Program-made: the position numbers and the translations under genes | From: Spongiactinospora gelatinilytica | GTDB taxonomy: Bacteria > Actinomycetota > Actinomycetes > Streptosporangiales > Streptosporangiaceae | DNA: 32,100 nt | Assembly (NCBI RefSeq): GCF_003236385.1 | Contig: NZ_POUA01000037.1 | Span: 1 to 32,100, forward strand | Direction: 5' to 3' | Notes under the pieces: model-generated | What the model was told of the DNA's origin: nothing | Databases searched by the model: none | Seen by the model: only the letters and a program-made list of their open reading frames with translations | In this document: positions 1 through 10,657 of the stretch, one piece after another | Layout: each line of letters begins with the position of its first letter | Position numbering within the stretch: position 1 is the stretch's first letter

Positions 1-2532
<2,532 letters not shown>

Positions 2533-2534
2533 CA

Positions 2535-2570
2535 CCGGGCCGCCCGCCACCTGATCGGCGGGCGGCCCGG
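2535..2570. terminator. bidirectional hairpin terminator between gdhA and ngcG
   Basis: A perfect 14-bp GC-only stem (2535-2548 with 2557-2570) encloses an 8-base loop (ACCTGATC). It lies exactly between the convergent ends of gdhA and ngcG; the ngcG stop is at 2573. There is no T tract, which is common for actinomycete terminators. The symmetry would let it serve both strands. Confidence 0.85.
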
Positions 2571-2572
2571 CC

Positions 2573-3469
2573 TCACTTGAGCGCGCCCGCCGTCATGCCC
2601 GCCTGCACCCTGCCCTGCAGCAGCGCGTAGACGATCAGGATCGGGGCCATGGCGATGGTGAGCCCGGCGAACAGCCCCGACCGGTCGCCCGCGTAGCCCT
2701 GCTCGACGGCGAGGTTGGCCAGGCCCTGGGCCAGTACGAACTTGCTGTCGTCGTTGACGAGCACGAGCGGGATCAGGTACTGGTTCCACTGGCCGATGAA
2801 GTTGAAGATCCCGACGCTGATCAGTCCCGGCTTGGCCATCGGCAGCATGATCTTGAAGAAGATCGCGGCCTCGCCGCAGCCATCCAGCTTGGCCGCCTCG
2901 GCGATCTCCTCGGGCAGCGTGCGGAAGAAGGCCACCAGGAAGAACACCGAGAACGGCAGCGAGTACGCGGTGTAGACCAGCACCAGGCCGGTCAGCGAGT
3001 TGCCGAGCCCCAGGTTCTGTACCACGAAGAACAGCGGGACCAGCGCCATGAAGACCGGGAACGTCATGCCGGCGATGAAGAAGTAGTAGAGCGCGCTCCT
3101 GAGCCGGAACTCGAAACGGGCCAGCACGTACGCGGCCATCGCCGACAGCAGCAGGGTCAGCACGACACCGCCCCCGACGACCAGGACGGTGTTGCCGAAG
3201 TACGTCCCGATCGACGCCGTCTCCCAGGCCCGGGCGAAGTTCTCCCAGCGCAGCGAACCCGGCAGCGACCACGGGTCGGCCACGATCTCCGGGTCGGACT
3301 TCAGCGAGCTGGCCACGGCCCACAGCAGCGGCAGGATCGAGATGACGGCCCACAGGACCAGGAACGCCTGGGCGACCGCGATCGTCGGCCCCCCGCCCCG
3401 GCCGGAACGCGGCCTCCCCCGGCCGGTGGCGTCCCGCCTGCTCACCCGGGCCTGCGTGGCGGTGGCCAT
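2573..3469 (-). CDS. ngcG: sugar ABC transporter permease, NgcG/MalG type
   Basis: Inner-membrane permease subunit of 298 residues with about six membrane segments, in the binding-protein-dependent MalG family. The first segment starts near residue 28 (TIAVAQAFLVLWAVISILPL). The EAA-type loop is visible as PEEIAEAAKLDGCGEAAIFFKIMLP, which docks the ATPase. The ATG overlaps the stop of the upstream permease by one base (TGATG), so the two are translationally coupled. It is the last gene of the three-gene minus-strand operon and ends at the strong hairpin. No ATP-binding subunit is encoded nearby. In Streptomyces such transporters share the general ATPase MsiK, and I infer the same here. The sugar assignment rests mainly on the NgcE-like binding protein. 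Confidence 0.9.
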   Translation of the reverse strand: MATATQARVSRRDATGRGRPRSGRGGGPTIAVAQAFLVLWAVISILPLLWAVASSLKSDPEIVADPWSLPGSLRWENFARAWETASIGTYFGNTVLVVGGGVVLTLLLSAMAAYVLARFEFRLRSALYYFFIAGMTFPVFMALVPLFFVVQNLGLGNSLTGLVLVYTAYSLPFSVFFLVAFFRTLPEEIAEAAKLDGCGEAAIFFKIMLPMAKPGLISVGIFNFIGQWNQYLIPLVLVNDDSKFVLAQGLANLAVEQGYAGDRSGLFAGLTIAMAPILIVYALLQGRVQAGMTAGALK

Positions 3470-4380
3470 CAGAACTCGATCCTCTCTTTGCGGGTCGCCC
3501 GCAGCGTGAACGCCGACAGGGCCAGGGTGACGACGAAGAGCACGACGCCCATCGCCGAGGCGTAGCCGAACCGGCCGTAGGAGAACGCGTTCTGGTAGAG
3601 GTAGAACGAGCCGACCTGGGTCGAGTCGTTCGGCCCGCCGCCGGTCATGATCTGGACGACGGCGAACGCGTCCAGCGCGGCGATGCCCAGGTAGACCGCG
3701 GCCGTCCGGATGTTCTCCCAGATCAACGGGATCGTGATGCGGAAGAAGACCTGGGTCCTGGAGGCGCCGTCGAGCACCGCGGCCTCCAGCAGCGAGGCGG
3801 GGATCGCCTTGATGCCCGCGGTGAACAGTACGACGTAGAAGCCGATGCCGTTCCAGACCAGCACGGCGAGCACGGCCCAGAACGCCAGCCGTTCGTCACC
3901 GAGCCAGGACGGCTGGACCTCCTCCAGCCCGACGGCCCGCAGCGCGCCGTTGAGCAGGCCGTTGATCGGGTTGTAGATGTTCTTCCACAGCACGCCGATG
4001 ATCGCGATCGACAGGACGTAGGGGAAGAAGTACACGACCCGGTAGAACTTCGCGCCCCGCACGCCCCGGATCTCCCCGCTCCGGGGCCCGCCCGCCGCGT
4101 TGAGCATGAAGGCCAGGAACAACCCCACCCCGATGGTGACGATGGGCAGGGTCACCAGCAGCAGCAGGTTGTTGCGGAGCGCCTGCCAGAACACCGGGTC
4201 GCCGAACAGTTCGGTGAAGTTGCCCAGGCCGATGAGCCCGATCTCGGCCGACAGGCCCCGCCAGTCGGTCAGGGCGATGTAGAACGCCTGAACGTACGGC
4301 GAGGCCACGAACACCGTGTACAGCAGGACCGGCGCGGCGAGAAAGCCGATGATGACGCGGCGTTGGTGCGTCTTGCGCAT
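3469..4380 (-). CDS. ngcF: sugar ABC transporter permease, NgcF/MalF type
   Basis: Inner-membrane permease of 303 residues with about six membrane segments, of the MalF/UgpA family. The first segment is near residues 8-28 (VIIGFLAAPVLLYTVFVASP). The EAA loop reads PASLLEAAVLDGASRTQVFFRITIP. It begins 19 bases after the ngcE stop and overlaps ngcG by one base, so the order is E-F-G as in the characterised ngcEFG operon. The Shine-Dalgarno is weak (GGGACGAG). Translation may depend on coupling to ngcE. It forms the membrane channel with NgcG. Confidence 0.9.
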   Translation of the reverse strand: MRKTHQRRVIIGFLAAPVLLYTVFVASPYVQAFYIALTDWRGLSAEIGLIGLGNFTELFGDPVFWQALRNNLLLLVTLPIVTIGVGLFLAFMLNAAGGPRSGEIRGVRGAKFYRVVYFFPYVLSIAIIGVLWKNIYNPINGLLNGALRAVGLEEVQPSWLGDERLAFWAVLAVLVWNGIGFYVVLFTAGIKAIPASLLEAAVLDGASRTQVFFRITIPLIWENIRTAAVYLGIAALDAFAVVQIMTGGGPNDSTQVGSFYLYQNAFSYGRFGYASAMGVVLFVVTLALSAFTLRATRKERIEF

Positions 4381-4399
4381 GAGGGTGCTCGTCCCGGCG

Positions 4400-5788
4400 C
4401 TAGCCGCGCGCCTTGTCGGTGAGGCTCTGGGCCTGCTTGGCGAGCTGGTCGGCCTTGATGTCGCCGTTCATGAACCGGCCCATCAGGTTGGCGATGTCCT
4501 TCCACAGCCGACTGTCACGGGTGTCGACCGTGATCCCGAAGACGTTGTCGCCGGCCTCCTTCAGGGCGGCGTCGATCGACGTCAGGCCGTGCTTGGCGTC
4601 CTTGGGCGGCTTGGCGTCGCGGTTGGAGGACAGCGTGCCCGCCTTGGCGATGAAGTTCTCCGCGCCCTCGGTGGAGAGCATCGCGCGCAGGAACTCCAGG
4701 CCGCCCGCGGTGTTGGCGGCGCTGCGCGGGATGACGTACGGCTCGCCCGCCTTGGCGCACAGCGAGCCGAACGGCTTGACGTCGTCCTTGCCGATCGAGG
4801 GCGCACGGCAGATCGCCATGTCGAAGCCCTTGGGGACGCTGTCGCCCATCTCGTTCTCCAGCCAGGAACCGCCCGGCACGAACCCGGCCTTGCCGTTCAG
4901 GAACTGCATTTGGGCGTCGGTGTGGTTCAGCCCCGAGCTGCCCTTCAGCACCCAGCCGTTGGCGGGGATCGCCTCGAAGGCGCGCAGCGCGGCGACGGCC
5001 CGGTCGTCGGTCCAGGCGTCCGGCGCCAGGTTGTTGATCTTGTCGATGACCTCGGGCCCGGCGGCCTTGTAGATCAGCGAGGCCAGCCACCAGAACATGT
5101 AGTAGGGGAACTGGCCGGGGTAGGTCCAGGGGGCGATGCCCGCGGTGGCCATCTTGTCGCAGAGCCCGAGGTAGTCGTCCCAGGTCTGCGGGTAGGTCCA
5201 GCCCTTCTCCTCGAACAGCGAGGTGCTGTACCACGCCCCGTACGCGCCGTAGGAGTAGTTCAGCACGACGAACTGCCCGTCGTGCGTGCCGACCTGGACC
5301 ACGCCGGGCCGCAGCGTGTCGCCCACGGTGACCGCCGGGTCGCTCCAGGAGGGGGCCGTCAGCAGCGGCGCCAGGGACAGCAGTGCCTTGTCGCCGACCA
5401 GGGCGCCGTAGTCGATGGCGTTGGACCCGGAGTTGTTGACCACGTCCGGCGGGTTGCCCGCGACGAAGCGGGGCTGCAGGGACTGCTGGATCTGCTGGGT
5501 CGCCGACTGGGTGATCTTGGCCGCGGCGTGCTTCTTTCGGTACAGGTCGAGAGGGACCTTGATGTACTCCTGCCCGTAGCCGCCGTCGAAGACGACGACC
5601 TCCAGGGGCGCGTCCGAGGCCACTCCGAACGGATTGCCGGCCTGGGCACTTCCGGTCGGGGCGGCGGCGGGGGACTGCCGGCTTCCGCCCGTGGCGCAGC
5701 CGGCCAGCGCTCCGGCGACGGGAGTCAGGGCCAGCATGGCCAGGACCGAACGGCGGCCCGGGCGAGATGGCGGGAAACGATCGTTCAT
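4400..5788 (-). CDS. ngcE: N-acetylglucosamine/diacetylchitobiose-binding lipoprotein, NgcE-like
   Basis: Extracellular solute-binding lipoprotein of 462 residues. The N-terminus has a twin-arginine motif (RRSVLAM) and a lipobox (LAGC), so it is probably exported folded and lipid-anchored. The body resembles family-1 binding proteins of the NgcE type. Recognisable blocks are PLEVVVFDGGYGQEYIKVPL, QPRFVAGNPPDVVNNSGSN and AGIAPWTYPGQFPYYMFWW. NgcE of Streptomyces olivaceoviridis binds GlcNAc and diacetylchitobiose with high affinity; the ligand here is inferred from similarity and from the GlcNAc genes across the divergent promoter. The start is the ATG at 5788 with a good Shine-Dalgarno (GGAGGTG, 5796-5802 on the complementary strand). 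It is the first gene of its operon and probably responds to the palindrome at 5832-5852. Confidence 0.9.
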   Translation of the reverse strand: MNDRFPPSRPGRRSVLAMLALTPVAGALAGCATGGSRQSPAAAPTGSAQAGNPFGVASDAPLEVVVFDGGYGQEYIKVPLDLYRKKHAAAKITQSATQQIQQSLQPRFVAGNPPDVVNNSGSNAIDYGALVGDKALLSLAPLLTAPSWSDPAVTVGDTLRPGVVQVGTHDGQFVVLNYSYGAYGAWYSTSLFEEKGWTYPQTWDDYLGLCDKMATAGIAPWTYPGQFPYYMFWWLASLIYKAAGPEVIDKINNLAPDAWTDDRAVAALRAFEAIPANGWVLKGSSGLNHTDAQMQFLNGKAGFVPGGSWLENEMGDSVPKGFDMAICRAPSIGKDDVKPFGSLCAKAGEPYVIPRSAANTAGGLEFLRAMLSTEGAENFIAKAGTLSSNRDAKPPKDAKHGLTSIDAALKEAGDNVFGITVDTRDSRLWKDIANLMGRFMNGDIKADQLAKQAQSLTDKARG

Positions 5789-5819
5789 TGGGGTGCACCT
5801 CCACAGGATCAGCGGCTCT

Positions 5820-5855
5820 TTGACGATCCTGAGTAAGGTAAGTTACCTTACTAAT
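5820..5855 (+). promoter_or_regulatory. leaderless promoter of the SIS-nagK-nagZ-ROK operon
   Basis: TTGACG (5820-5825) and TACCTT (5844-5849) are 18 bases apart. The predicted transcription start, six to seven bases after the -10, coincides with the ATG at 5856. No Shine-Dalgarno precedes that ATG. All of this fits a leaderless transcript. Element positions are seen; the start of transcription is inferred. Confidence 0.65.
5832..5852. promoter_or_regulatory. 21-bp palindromic operator between ngcE and the GlcNAc operon
   Basis: Perfect inverted repeat: AGTAAGGTAA (5832-5841), one central base, then TTACCTTACT (5843-5852). It covers the second half of the promoter spacer and the -10 box, ending three bases before the ATG of the SIS gene. 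It also lies upstream of the ngcE Shine-Dalgarno. It is AT-rich against a very GC-rich background. The obvious candidate ligand is the ROK repressor encoded at the end of the plus-strand operon. Confidence 0.8.
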
Positions 5856-6893
5856 ATGGCTACAGCAACCGGCAATCCACCAGTTTCTCCGTGGAACACC
5901 TTCGACCAGGCGTTTCACAGCCAGTCCGAGGCGTTGGCGGACCTCGCCACGACCCTGCCGGGCCGGCTCGACCGGCACCGCGAGAGTGAGGTGGACCGCG
6001 TGGTCGCCTTCGGCATCGGCGCCAGCCGCGCCGCCGCCCACGTGCTGGTGGCCGGGCTCACCGCGGGAGGCGTACCGTGCGAGCTGCTGACCGGGGCCGA
6101 TTTCACCGCCGCCCAGGTCCGGCCGGGGACGATGTACCTGGGGATCTCCCAGTCCGGGCGCAGCGTCGAGATCGTCCGCGCGCTGTCGGCGGTGCCCGCG
6201 GACGCGCGGATGGGCGTGGTCAACCGGGTGCCCTCGCCGGTCTCGGACCTGACGCCGCGGCTCCTGTGGCTGGGCGGCGTGGCCGACTCGCGGGTCTCGA
6301 CCGTCGGCTACACCGCGACCGCGCTGGCCATGGCGCTGCTCGCCGAGCATCTCACCGGCGGTGTGAACGAGACGCGCTGGCGCGCGTTCGGCGAACGGGT
6401 GGCCTGGGTGATGCGGGAACGGCGCGCCGCCGCGGGCCGGATCGCGGCGGACCTGCTGGGTGCGGGACACATCGACGTGGTCTCCTCCGGAGCGGGCGTG
6501 GCCGCGGCCGAGGGGGCGGCGCTGCTGTTCCGCGAGGGCGCCGCGGTCCCCGCCGCGAGCTACGACACCCGCTCCTACCTGCACGGATTCATGGACAGCG
6601 CCAAGCCGGGCAGCGTCCACCTGATCGTGAACCGGGGGGCCGAGGCGCTGCTCGCCCGGCAGCTCGCCGACCACGGGGCCACGGTCCACCTCATCGGGAC
6701 CGGCCCGATCGAGTACGGCGGGACCGGCCCGCTGCACCAGATCGCCCTGCGCGGCATGACCGACGCCGAGCTGTCCATCGCCGCAAGCGTGATCTGCCAG
6801 ATGGTCGTGCAGGAGGCGTGCGCGGCCATCGGCCGCCGCCCCGAAGATCCGATCTTCACCCGCATCGACACGAAGGTCGAGACCGCCGCGTGA
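5856..6893 (+). CDS. double-SIS sugar-phosphate isomerase/deaminase-like protein
   Basis: 345-residue protein with two SIS (sugar isomerase) domains, like the isomerase half of GlmS and the GlcN6P deaminase/AgaS proteins. SIS 1 has FGIGASRAAA near residue 50 and SQSGRSVEIV near 105. SIS 2 starts near 205 (GHIDVVSSGAGVAAAEGAAL) and has SYLHGFMDSAKPG. There is no glutaminase domain, so it is not a full GlmS. In context a GlcN6P deaminase or isomerase step is the likely role, inferred from neighbours. The frame is open from 5634, but those codons lie in ngcE and its leader. The ATG at 5856 is chosen because it sits at the predicted transcription start. The stop overlaps the next gene by four bases (GTGA). 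Confidence 0.85.
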   Translation: MATATGNPPVSPWNTFDQAFHSQSEALADLATTLPGRLDRHRESEVDRVVAFGIGASRAAAHVLVAGLTAGGVPCELLTGADFTAAQVRPGTMYLGISQSGRSVEIVRALSAVPADARMGVVNRVPSPVSDLTPRLLWLGGVADSRVSTVGYTATALAMALLAEHLTGGVNETRWRAFGERVAWVMRERRAAAGRIAADLLGAGHIDVVSSGAGVAAAEGAALLFREGAAVPAASYDTRSYLHGFMDSAKPGSVHLIVNRGAEALLARQLADHGATVHLIGTGPIEYGGTGPLHQIALRGMTDAELSIAASVICQMVVQEACAAIGRRPEDPIFTRIDTKVETAA

Positions 6894-7819
6894 ACACCCT
6901 CGACCGGCCGCGCCGCGGTGTCGCGGGCTTCGACATCGGAGGCTCCTACCTGCGGGTCCGTGTGGAGGACGCGGCCACCGGCGAACCCGTCGCCGCCGAG
7001 ACCCGGCCGAACCCGGGCTGGAACGACCTGCCCGCGACCGGCCGGGCCCGCCTGATCGGCGACGTCCTGCGCGAGGTCGCCCCGCAGCTGCCGATCGCCG
7101 TGGGCGTGGGCGCGAGAGGCTGCGACTCCGACGCCCTGACCAGGGAACTCGCCGCCGCCGTGGCCGCCGAACTCGGTCCCGGCGCGCAGGTCGAGGTCTG
7201 CAACGACGTCCTGCTCGTGGGCCTGGCCGGCGGGCACGACCACGCGCTCTCGGTGATCGCCGGGACCGGCGCCGCGGTCGGAGGCCGTACCGCGGACGGC
7301 CGCACGGTGCTCACCGACGGCTGGGGCTGGCTCCTCGGCGACCACGGCAGCGCGCCGCGCATCGTGATCGACGCGCTGCGGCGCTACACCGCCCACCTGG
7401 ACCGCGGGGAAGACGACCCGGTGCTGCGCCCCTTCGTGGCCGGGGCGTTCGCCCTCACCGACGCCCGTCGGCTGCCCGCCGCGCTGAAGCGGTCCAAGGA
7501 GGAGCTGGGCGACCTCGCGGCCGGCGTCTTCGCGTGCGCGGAGGCCGGATCCGAATCCGCCCGGCAGGCCATCGCCGGCAACGCCCGGAAGCTGGCCGGC
7601 AACGTCGCGACGGCGCTGCGCCTCAGGGTGCGGGCCGACGCCGTCGTGGGGGCCGGCGCGGTCATGGTCAAGCAACCCGCCTTCCGGGCCGCGTTCGCCG
7701 CCGGACTGGCCGATCTGGACGTGTCCCTGCCACTGTCGGTCCTCGGCACCGAGCCGGTCCACGGGGCCGTCCGGCTCGCCAGGCTGGCACTGCGAAACGA
7801 CGAGGAGCAACCCGTATGA
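6890..7819 (+). CDS. N-acetylglucosamine kinase-like protein (BadF/BadG/BcrA/BcrD ATPase family)
   Basis: 309-residue cytoplasmic ASKHA-fold ATPase. The first phosphate loop is GVAGFDIGGSYLRVRVE near residue 12. The second phosphate motif is SVIAGTGAAVGGRTADG near 122, followed by GWGWLLGDHGSAPRIVIDAL, a block typical of BadF-type GlcNAc kinases. The C-terminal third includes VVGAGAVMVKQPAFRAAF. Proposed reaction: GlcNAc or a related amino sugar plus ATP to the 6-phosphate. The substrate is inferred from the NagZ and NgcE neighbours. The GTG start overlaps the SIS stop (GTGA) and its own stop overlaps the next ATG (ATGA), so all three are translationally coupled. Confidence 0.85.
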   Translation: MNTLDRPRRGVAGFDIGGSYLRVRVEDAATGEPVAAETRPNPGWNDLPATGRARLIGDVLREVAPQLPIAVGVGARGCDSDALTRELAAAVAAELGPGAQVEVCNDVLLVGLAGGHDHALSVIAGTGAAVGGRTADGRTVLTDGWGWLLGDHGSAPRIVIDALRRYTAHLDRGEDDPVLRPFVAGAFALTDARRLPAALKRSKEELGDLAAGVFACAEAGSESARQAIAGNARKLAGNVATALRLRVRADAVVGAGAVMVKQPAFRAAFAAGLADLDVSLPLSVLGTEPVHGAVRLARLALRNDEEQPV

Positions 7820-9297
7820 CATCCGACCTGCGCCGGCTCGCGCTCGGCACCGTGCTGCCCGCCTTCACCGGCACCACCGCACCGGCATGGCTGCTGGACC
7901 GGCTGCGCGAAGGGCTGGCCGGGGTCGTCCTGTTCGGCCGCAACATCGTCTCGCCGGAGCAGGTGGCGGCCCTGGTACGGCAGATCAGGGACGTCCGCCC
8001 GGACGCCATCGTGGCGATCGACGAGGAGGGCGGCGACGTCACCCGGATCCACCACGACCGGGGCAGCCCGTATCCCGGCAACCGGGTGCTGAGCGAGCAC
8101 GGCGACCTGGCCGCCACCCGCGCGGTGGGCCGCGGCATCGGCGCCGAACTGCGCGACCTCGGCATCAACTACAACCTCGCGCCGATCGGCGACTACGTGA
8201 CCGACCCGCTCAGCCCGCTCACCACCCGCTCCTTCGGCCGCGGCCCGCGCGACAACGCCGAGCACGCCGCCGCCTGGGTCCAGGGCCTGCAAGAGGCGGG
8301 CGTCGCGGCGTGCGTGAAGCACTACCCGGGGCTCGGCGGGTCGCTGCTGGACTCCCACCTCGCGCTCGGCCGGGTCCCCGCGAGCCGGGCCGAGTTCGAG
8401 TCCGGACACCTGCGGACCTTCGTCCGGGCCGCCGAGGCGGGCACGGCGAGCATGATGACCGCCCACGTCATCGTCGAGTGCCTGGACACCGAGGCGCCCA
8501 CGACGCTGAGTGGGACGGTGATCGGCCGGCTGTTGCGCGACGAGATCGGCTACGACGGCGTCCTCATCTCCGACGCGCTGGAGATGCACGGCGTGCTCAA
8601 CCACACCGGCTCGCTGCCGGCCGCCGCGGTGGGCGCGCTGCGCGCCGGGGTGGACCTGCTGTGCCTGGGAGCCGAGCAGTACGAGGAGGCGACCACGGCG
8701 GTGGTGGACGCGATCGTCGTCGCCGCCAGGTCCGGCGCGCTCGCGATCGACCGGCTGCACGAGGCCGGCCGGCGCGTCGAGGCGATGGCCCGCGCCTATC
8801 CCGGCACGCCGGGCGTACCCGGGACGTCCGACACCGCCGCCGAGCGCGCGATGGGCGCGGCGGCGGCGTGGGGCGCGACCGCGACCGAGGGCGAGGTGTC
8901 GATCGCCGGCTCGGGCGTGCACGTCGTGACGTTCGACGACCGGACGTCCATCGCGGCCGGGCCGGTGCCGTGGGGCATCGGCCCGGAGCTTCGGGCGGCC
9001 GGCGTGGAGTTCCGCGACCTGGTGCTGAGCCCGCCGATCAACGAGGACCCGGATCTGTCGGACGTCACGCCCTCCGACGTCGTGGTGGCGGTGGTGCGCG
9101 ACCTGCCGCGGCATCCCGCCAGCGTGGAGGTCTTCGCGCGGCTGCGCGCGCCGCGCCTGGTCGTCGTCGACATGGGATATCCCGGGACCGAATACCCGGG
9201 CGCGGCCGGGGTGATCCGGACATTCGGCGCGTCCAGGGCGAGTTCCGCCGCCGCCGTTCGCGCGCTGACCGAGGCCGGCGCGAATCTGGTTGGATGA
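7816..9297 (+). CDS. nagZ: GH3 beta-N-acetylglucosaminidase, NagZ-like
   Basis: 493-residue family-3 glycoside hydrolase. The TIM-barrel core shows GVVLFGRNI (37-44), VAIDEEGGDVTRI (66-78), the NagZ loop KHYPGLGGSLLDSHLAL (168-184) and ISDALEMHGV (251-260). The loop carries the Asp-x-His dyad (Asp179, His181) that NagZ enzymes use as general acid/base. Asp253 is the expected nucleophile. A second domain of about 160 residues follows, ending in ASRASSAAAVRALTEAGANL. There is no signal peptide, so a cytoplasmic role on imported GlcNAc disaccharides or muropeptide fragments is likely. Some relatives act as phosphorylases, which cannot be excluded. Shine-Dalgarno GAGGAG precedes the ATG, and the start overlaps the kinase gene by four bases. 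Confidence 0.92.
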   Translation: MTSDLRRLALGTVLPAFTGTTAPAWLLDRLREGLAGVVLFGRNIVSPEQVAALVRQIRDVRPDAIVAIDEEGGDVTRIHHDRGSPYPGNRVLSEHGDLAATRAVGRGIGAELRDLGINYNLAPIGDYVTDPLSPLTTRSFGRGPRDNAEHAAAWVQGLQEAGVAACVKHYPGLGGSLLDSHLALGRVPASRAEFESGHLRTFVRAAEAGTASMMTAHVIVECLDTEAPTTLSGTVIGRLLRDEIGYDGVLISDALEMHGVLNHTGSLPAAAVGALRAGVDLLCLGAEQYEEATTAVVDAIVVAARSGALAIDRLHEAGRRVEAMARAYPGTPGVPGTSDTAAERAMGAAAAWGATATEGEVSIAGSGVHVVTFDDRTSIAAGPVPWGIGPELRAAGVEFRDLVLSPPINEDPDLSDVTPSDVVVAVVRDLPRHPASVEVFARLRAPRLVVVDMGYPGTEYPGAAGVIRTFGASRASSAAAVRALTEAGANLVG

Positions 9298-10555
9298 CGA
9301 CGTGCGTTCCGTGGAGCTGCCCCCGACTCAGCGGCACGTCCTGAGCCACACGCTCGGGCACGGGTCCACCACCCGGCCCCGGCTGCTCACCGCGACGGGT
9401 CTGTCCAAGCCGAGCGTCAACGACGCCGTCGGCTCCCTGGAGAAGGCCGGATACGTCCGCCGCAACGGCAGGCACGTCCCGGTCACCGGCAAGCCGGCCG
9501 TGCTGTTCGAGGCGGCCGGCGAGGTGGGCTGGGTGCTCGGCATCGACCTCGGCAGCTCGCACGTCGATCTGATGGCCGTGGACCTCGCGGGGGCGGAGAG
9601 CACGCACGTGTCCGTCGCCGAGCCGGGCCCGGCGGGCGCGGCCCGGCGGCGCGAGCTGTCCCCGGCCACCGTGGAGCGGGCGGCCGGGCTGCTGGCCGAG
9701 TGGTGCGACCGGCCCGACCGCCGCGGCCGGCTGCGGTCGGTGACGATCGCCGTCCCGCAGATCATCGACGCCGGCCGCCGGCAGGTGTCGCCCGCCGGCG
9801 CCGGGCGCGAGCAGGGCGCGCTCGCCGCCCTGCTGGGCACGCTCGCCGGGCACTACGACGGCCCGGTACGCCTGGAGAACAACGTCAACTGCTCGGCGGT
9901 GGCCGAGATGCGGATCGGGGCGGGGGCCGAGGTGCCCAGCCTGGCCTACCTGCAACTGGGCGTCGGCGTCGGCGCGGGGATCATCACGGAGGGCCGCCTG
10001 GTCCGGGGCGCGCACGGAGCCGCGGGCGAGCTGTCGCGGCTGCCGTTCCCGTGGGCCGAGGGCGCCGGGCAGGTCTCCCGGCACGCGATGGAGGAACGGC
10101 TGGCGGCCTCCCGCCTGGTCGACTCCTACCGCTCGCGTGCGGCGCCGGCCGCGGACGCCACGGTCGGCGAGGTGGTCAAGGCGATCCTGGCCGACGTCGC
10201 GGACGGCTCGGCCGAGGCCAAGGCCGTCCTCGACGATTACGTGCGCGATGTCGCCAGGGCGTGCGTCGCGCTCGCGGCCGTGGTCGATCCCGACCTCGTG
10301 GTGATCGGCGGCGAGATCGGCGACGCGCTCGAGGTGGTGACCGCGATCCAGGCGGCGGCCCGGCCCCTGCACGAGTTCGTGGCGGTGTCCGGCAGCGTCG
10401 TCGGCGCGCTGGCCACGGTGCTCGGCGCGGTCATCCTCGGCCTCGAAGAGGCCCACACCGAGCTGCTGGGCGAGTACGCGGTCCACGCGGGCCCGGCCAT
10501 CGACCGGCTCCGCGGCCGTCCCCGGCAGCCCTGGTCGGAGCAGCACGCCGGGTGA
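9290..10555 (+). CDS. ROK-family transcriptional repressor (NagC-like)
   Basis: About 421 residues from a TTG at 9290; a GTG at 9302 is an equally possible start, and neither has a clear Shine-Dalgarno. The N-terminal winged helix-turn-helix is at about residues 15-65 (RPRLLTATGLSKPSVNDAVG). The ROK fold starts near 80 (GWVLGIDLGSSHVDLMAVDL). The zinc-binding cysteine cluster CxCGxxGC after GAHGAAGELS is absent. The sugar-kinase catalytic segment reads ENNVNCSAVAE instead of ENDANxxA. It should therefore sense a sugar without phosphorylating it. It overlaps nagZ by eight bases and ends the operon. I infer that it binds the palindrome at 5832-5852 and is released by GlcNAc or a phosphorylated derivative. 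Confidence 0.88.
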   Translation: MDDDVRSVELPPTQRHVLSHTLGHGSTTRPRLLTATGLSKPSVNDAVGSLEKAGYVRRNGRHVPVTGKPAVLFEAAGEVGWVLGIDLGSSHVDLMAVDLAGAESTHVSVAEPGPAGAARRRELSPATVERAAGLLAEWCDRPDRRGRLRSVTIAVPQIIDAGRRQVSPAGAGREQGALAALLGTLAGHYDGPVRLENNVNCSAVAEMRIGAGAEVPSLAYLQLGVGVGAGIITEGRLVRGAHGAAGELSRLPFPWAEGAGQVSRHAMEERLAASRLVDSYRSRAAPAADATVGEVVKAILADVADGSAEAKAVLDDYVRDVARACVALAAVVDPDLVVIGGEIGDALEVVTAIQAAARPLHEFVAVSGSVVGALATVLGAVILGLEEAHTELLGEYAVHAGPAIDRLRGRPRQPWSEQHAG

Positions 10556-10657
10556 CCCGGCGCGCGGCGCGGCGACGGGCCGGCGTCGCGACGCACATCC
10601 GGGCGTCTGACCGGCATCGTCTCCGTGAGCGCGAGCCCCCTGCGCTCGGCTGCGACA

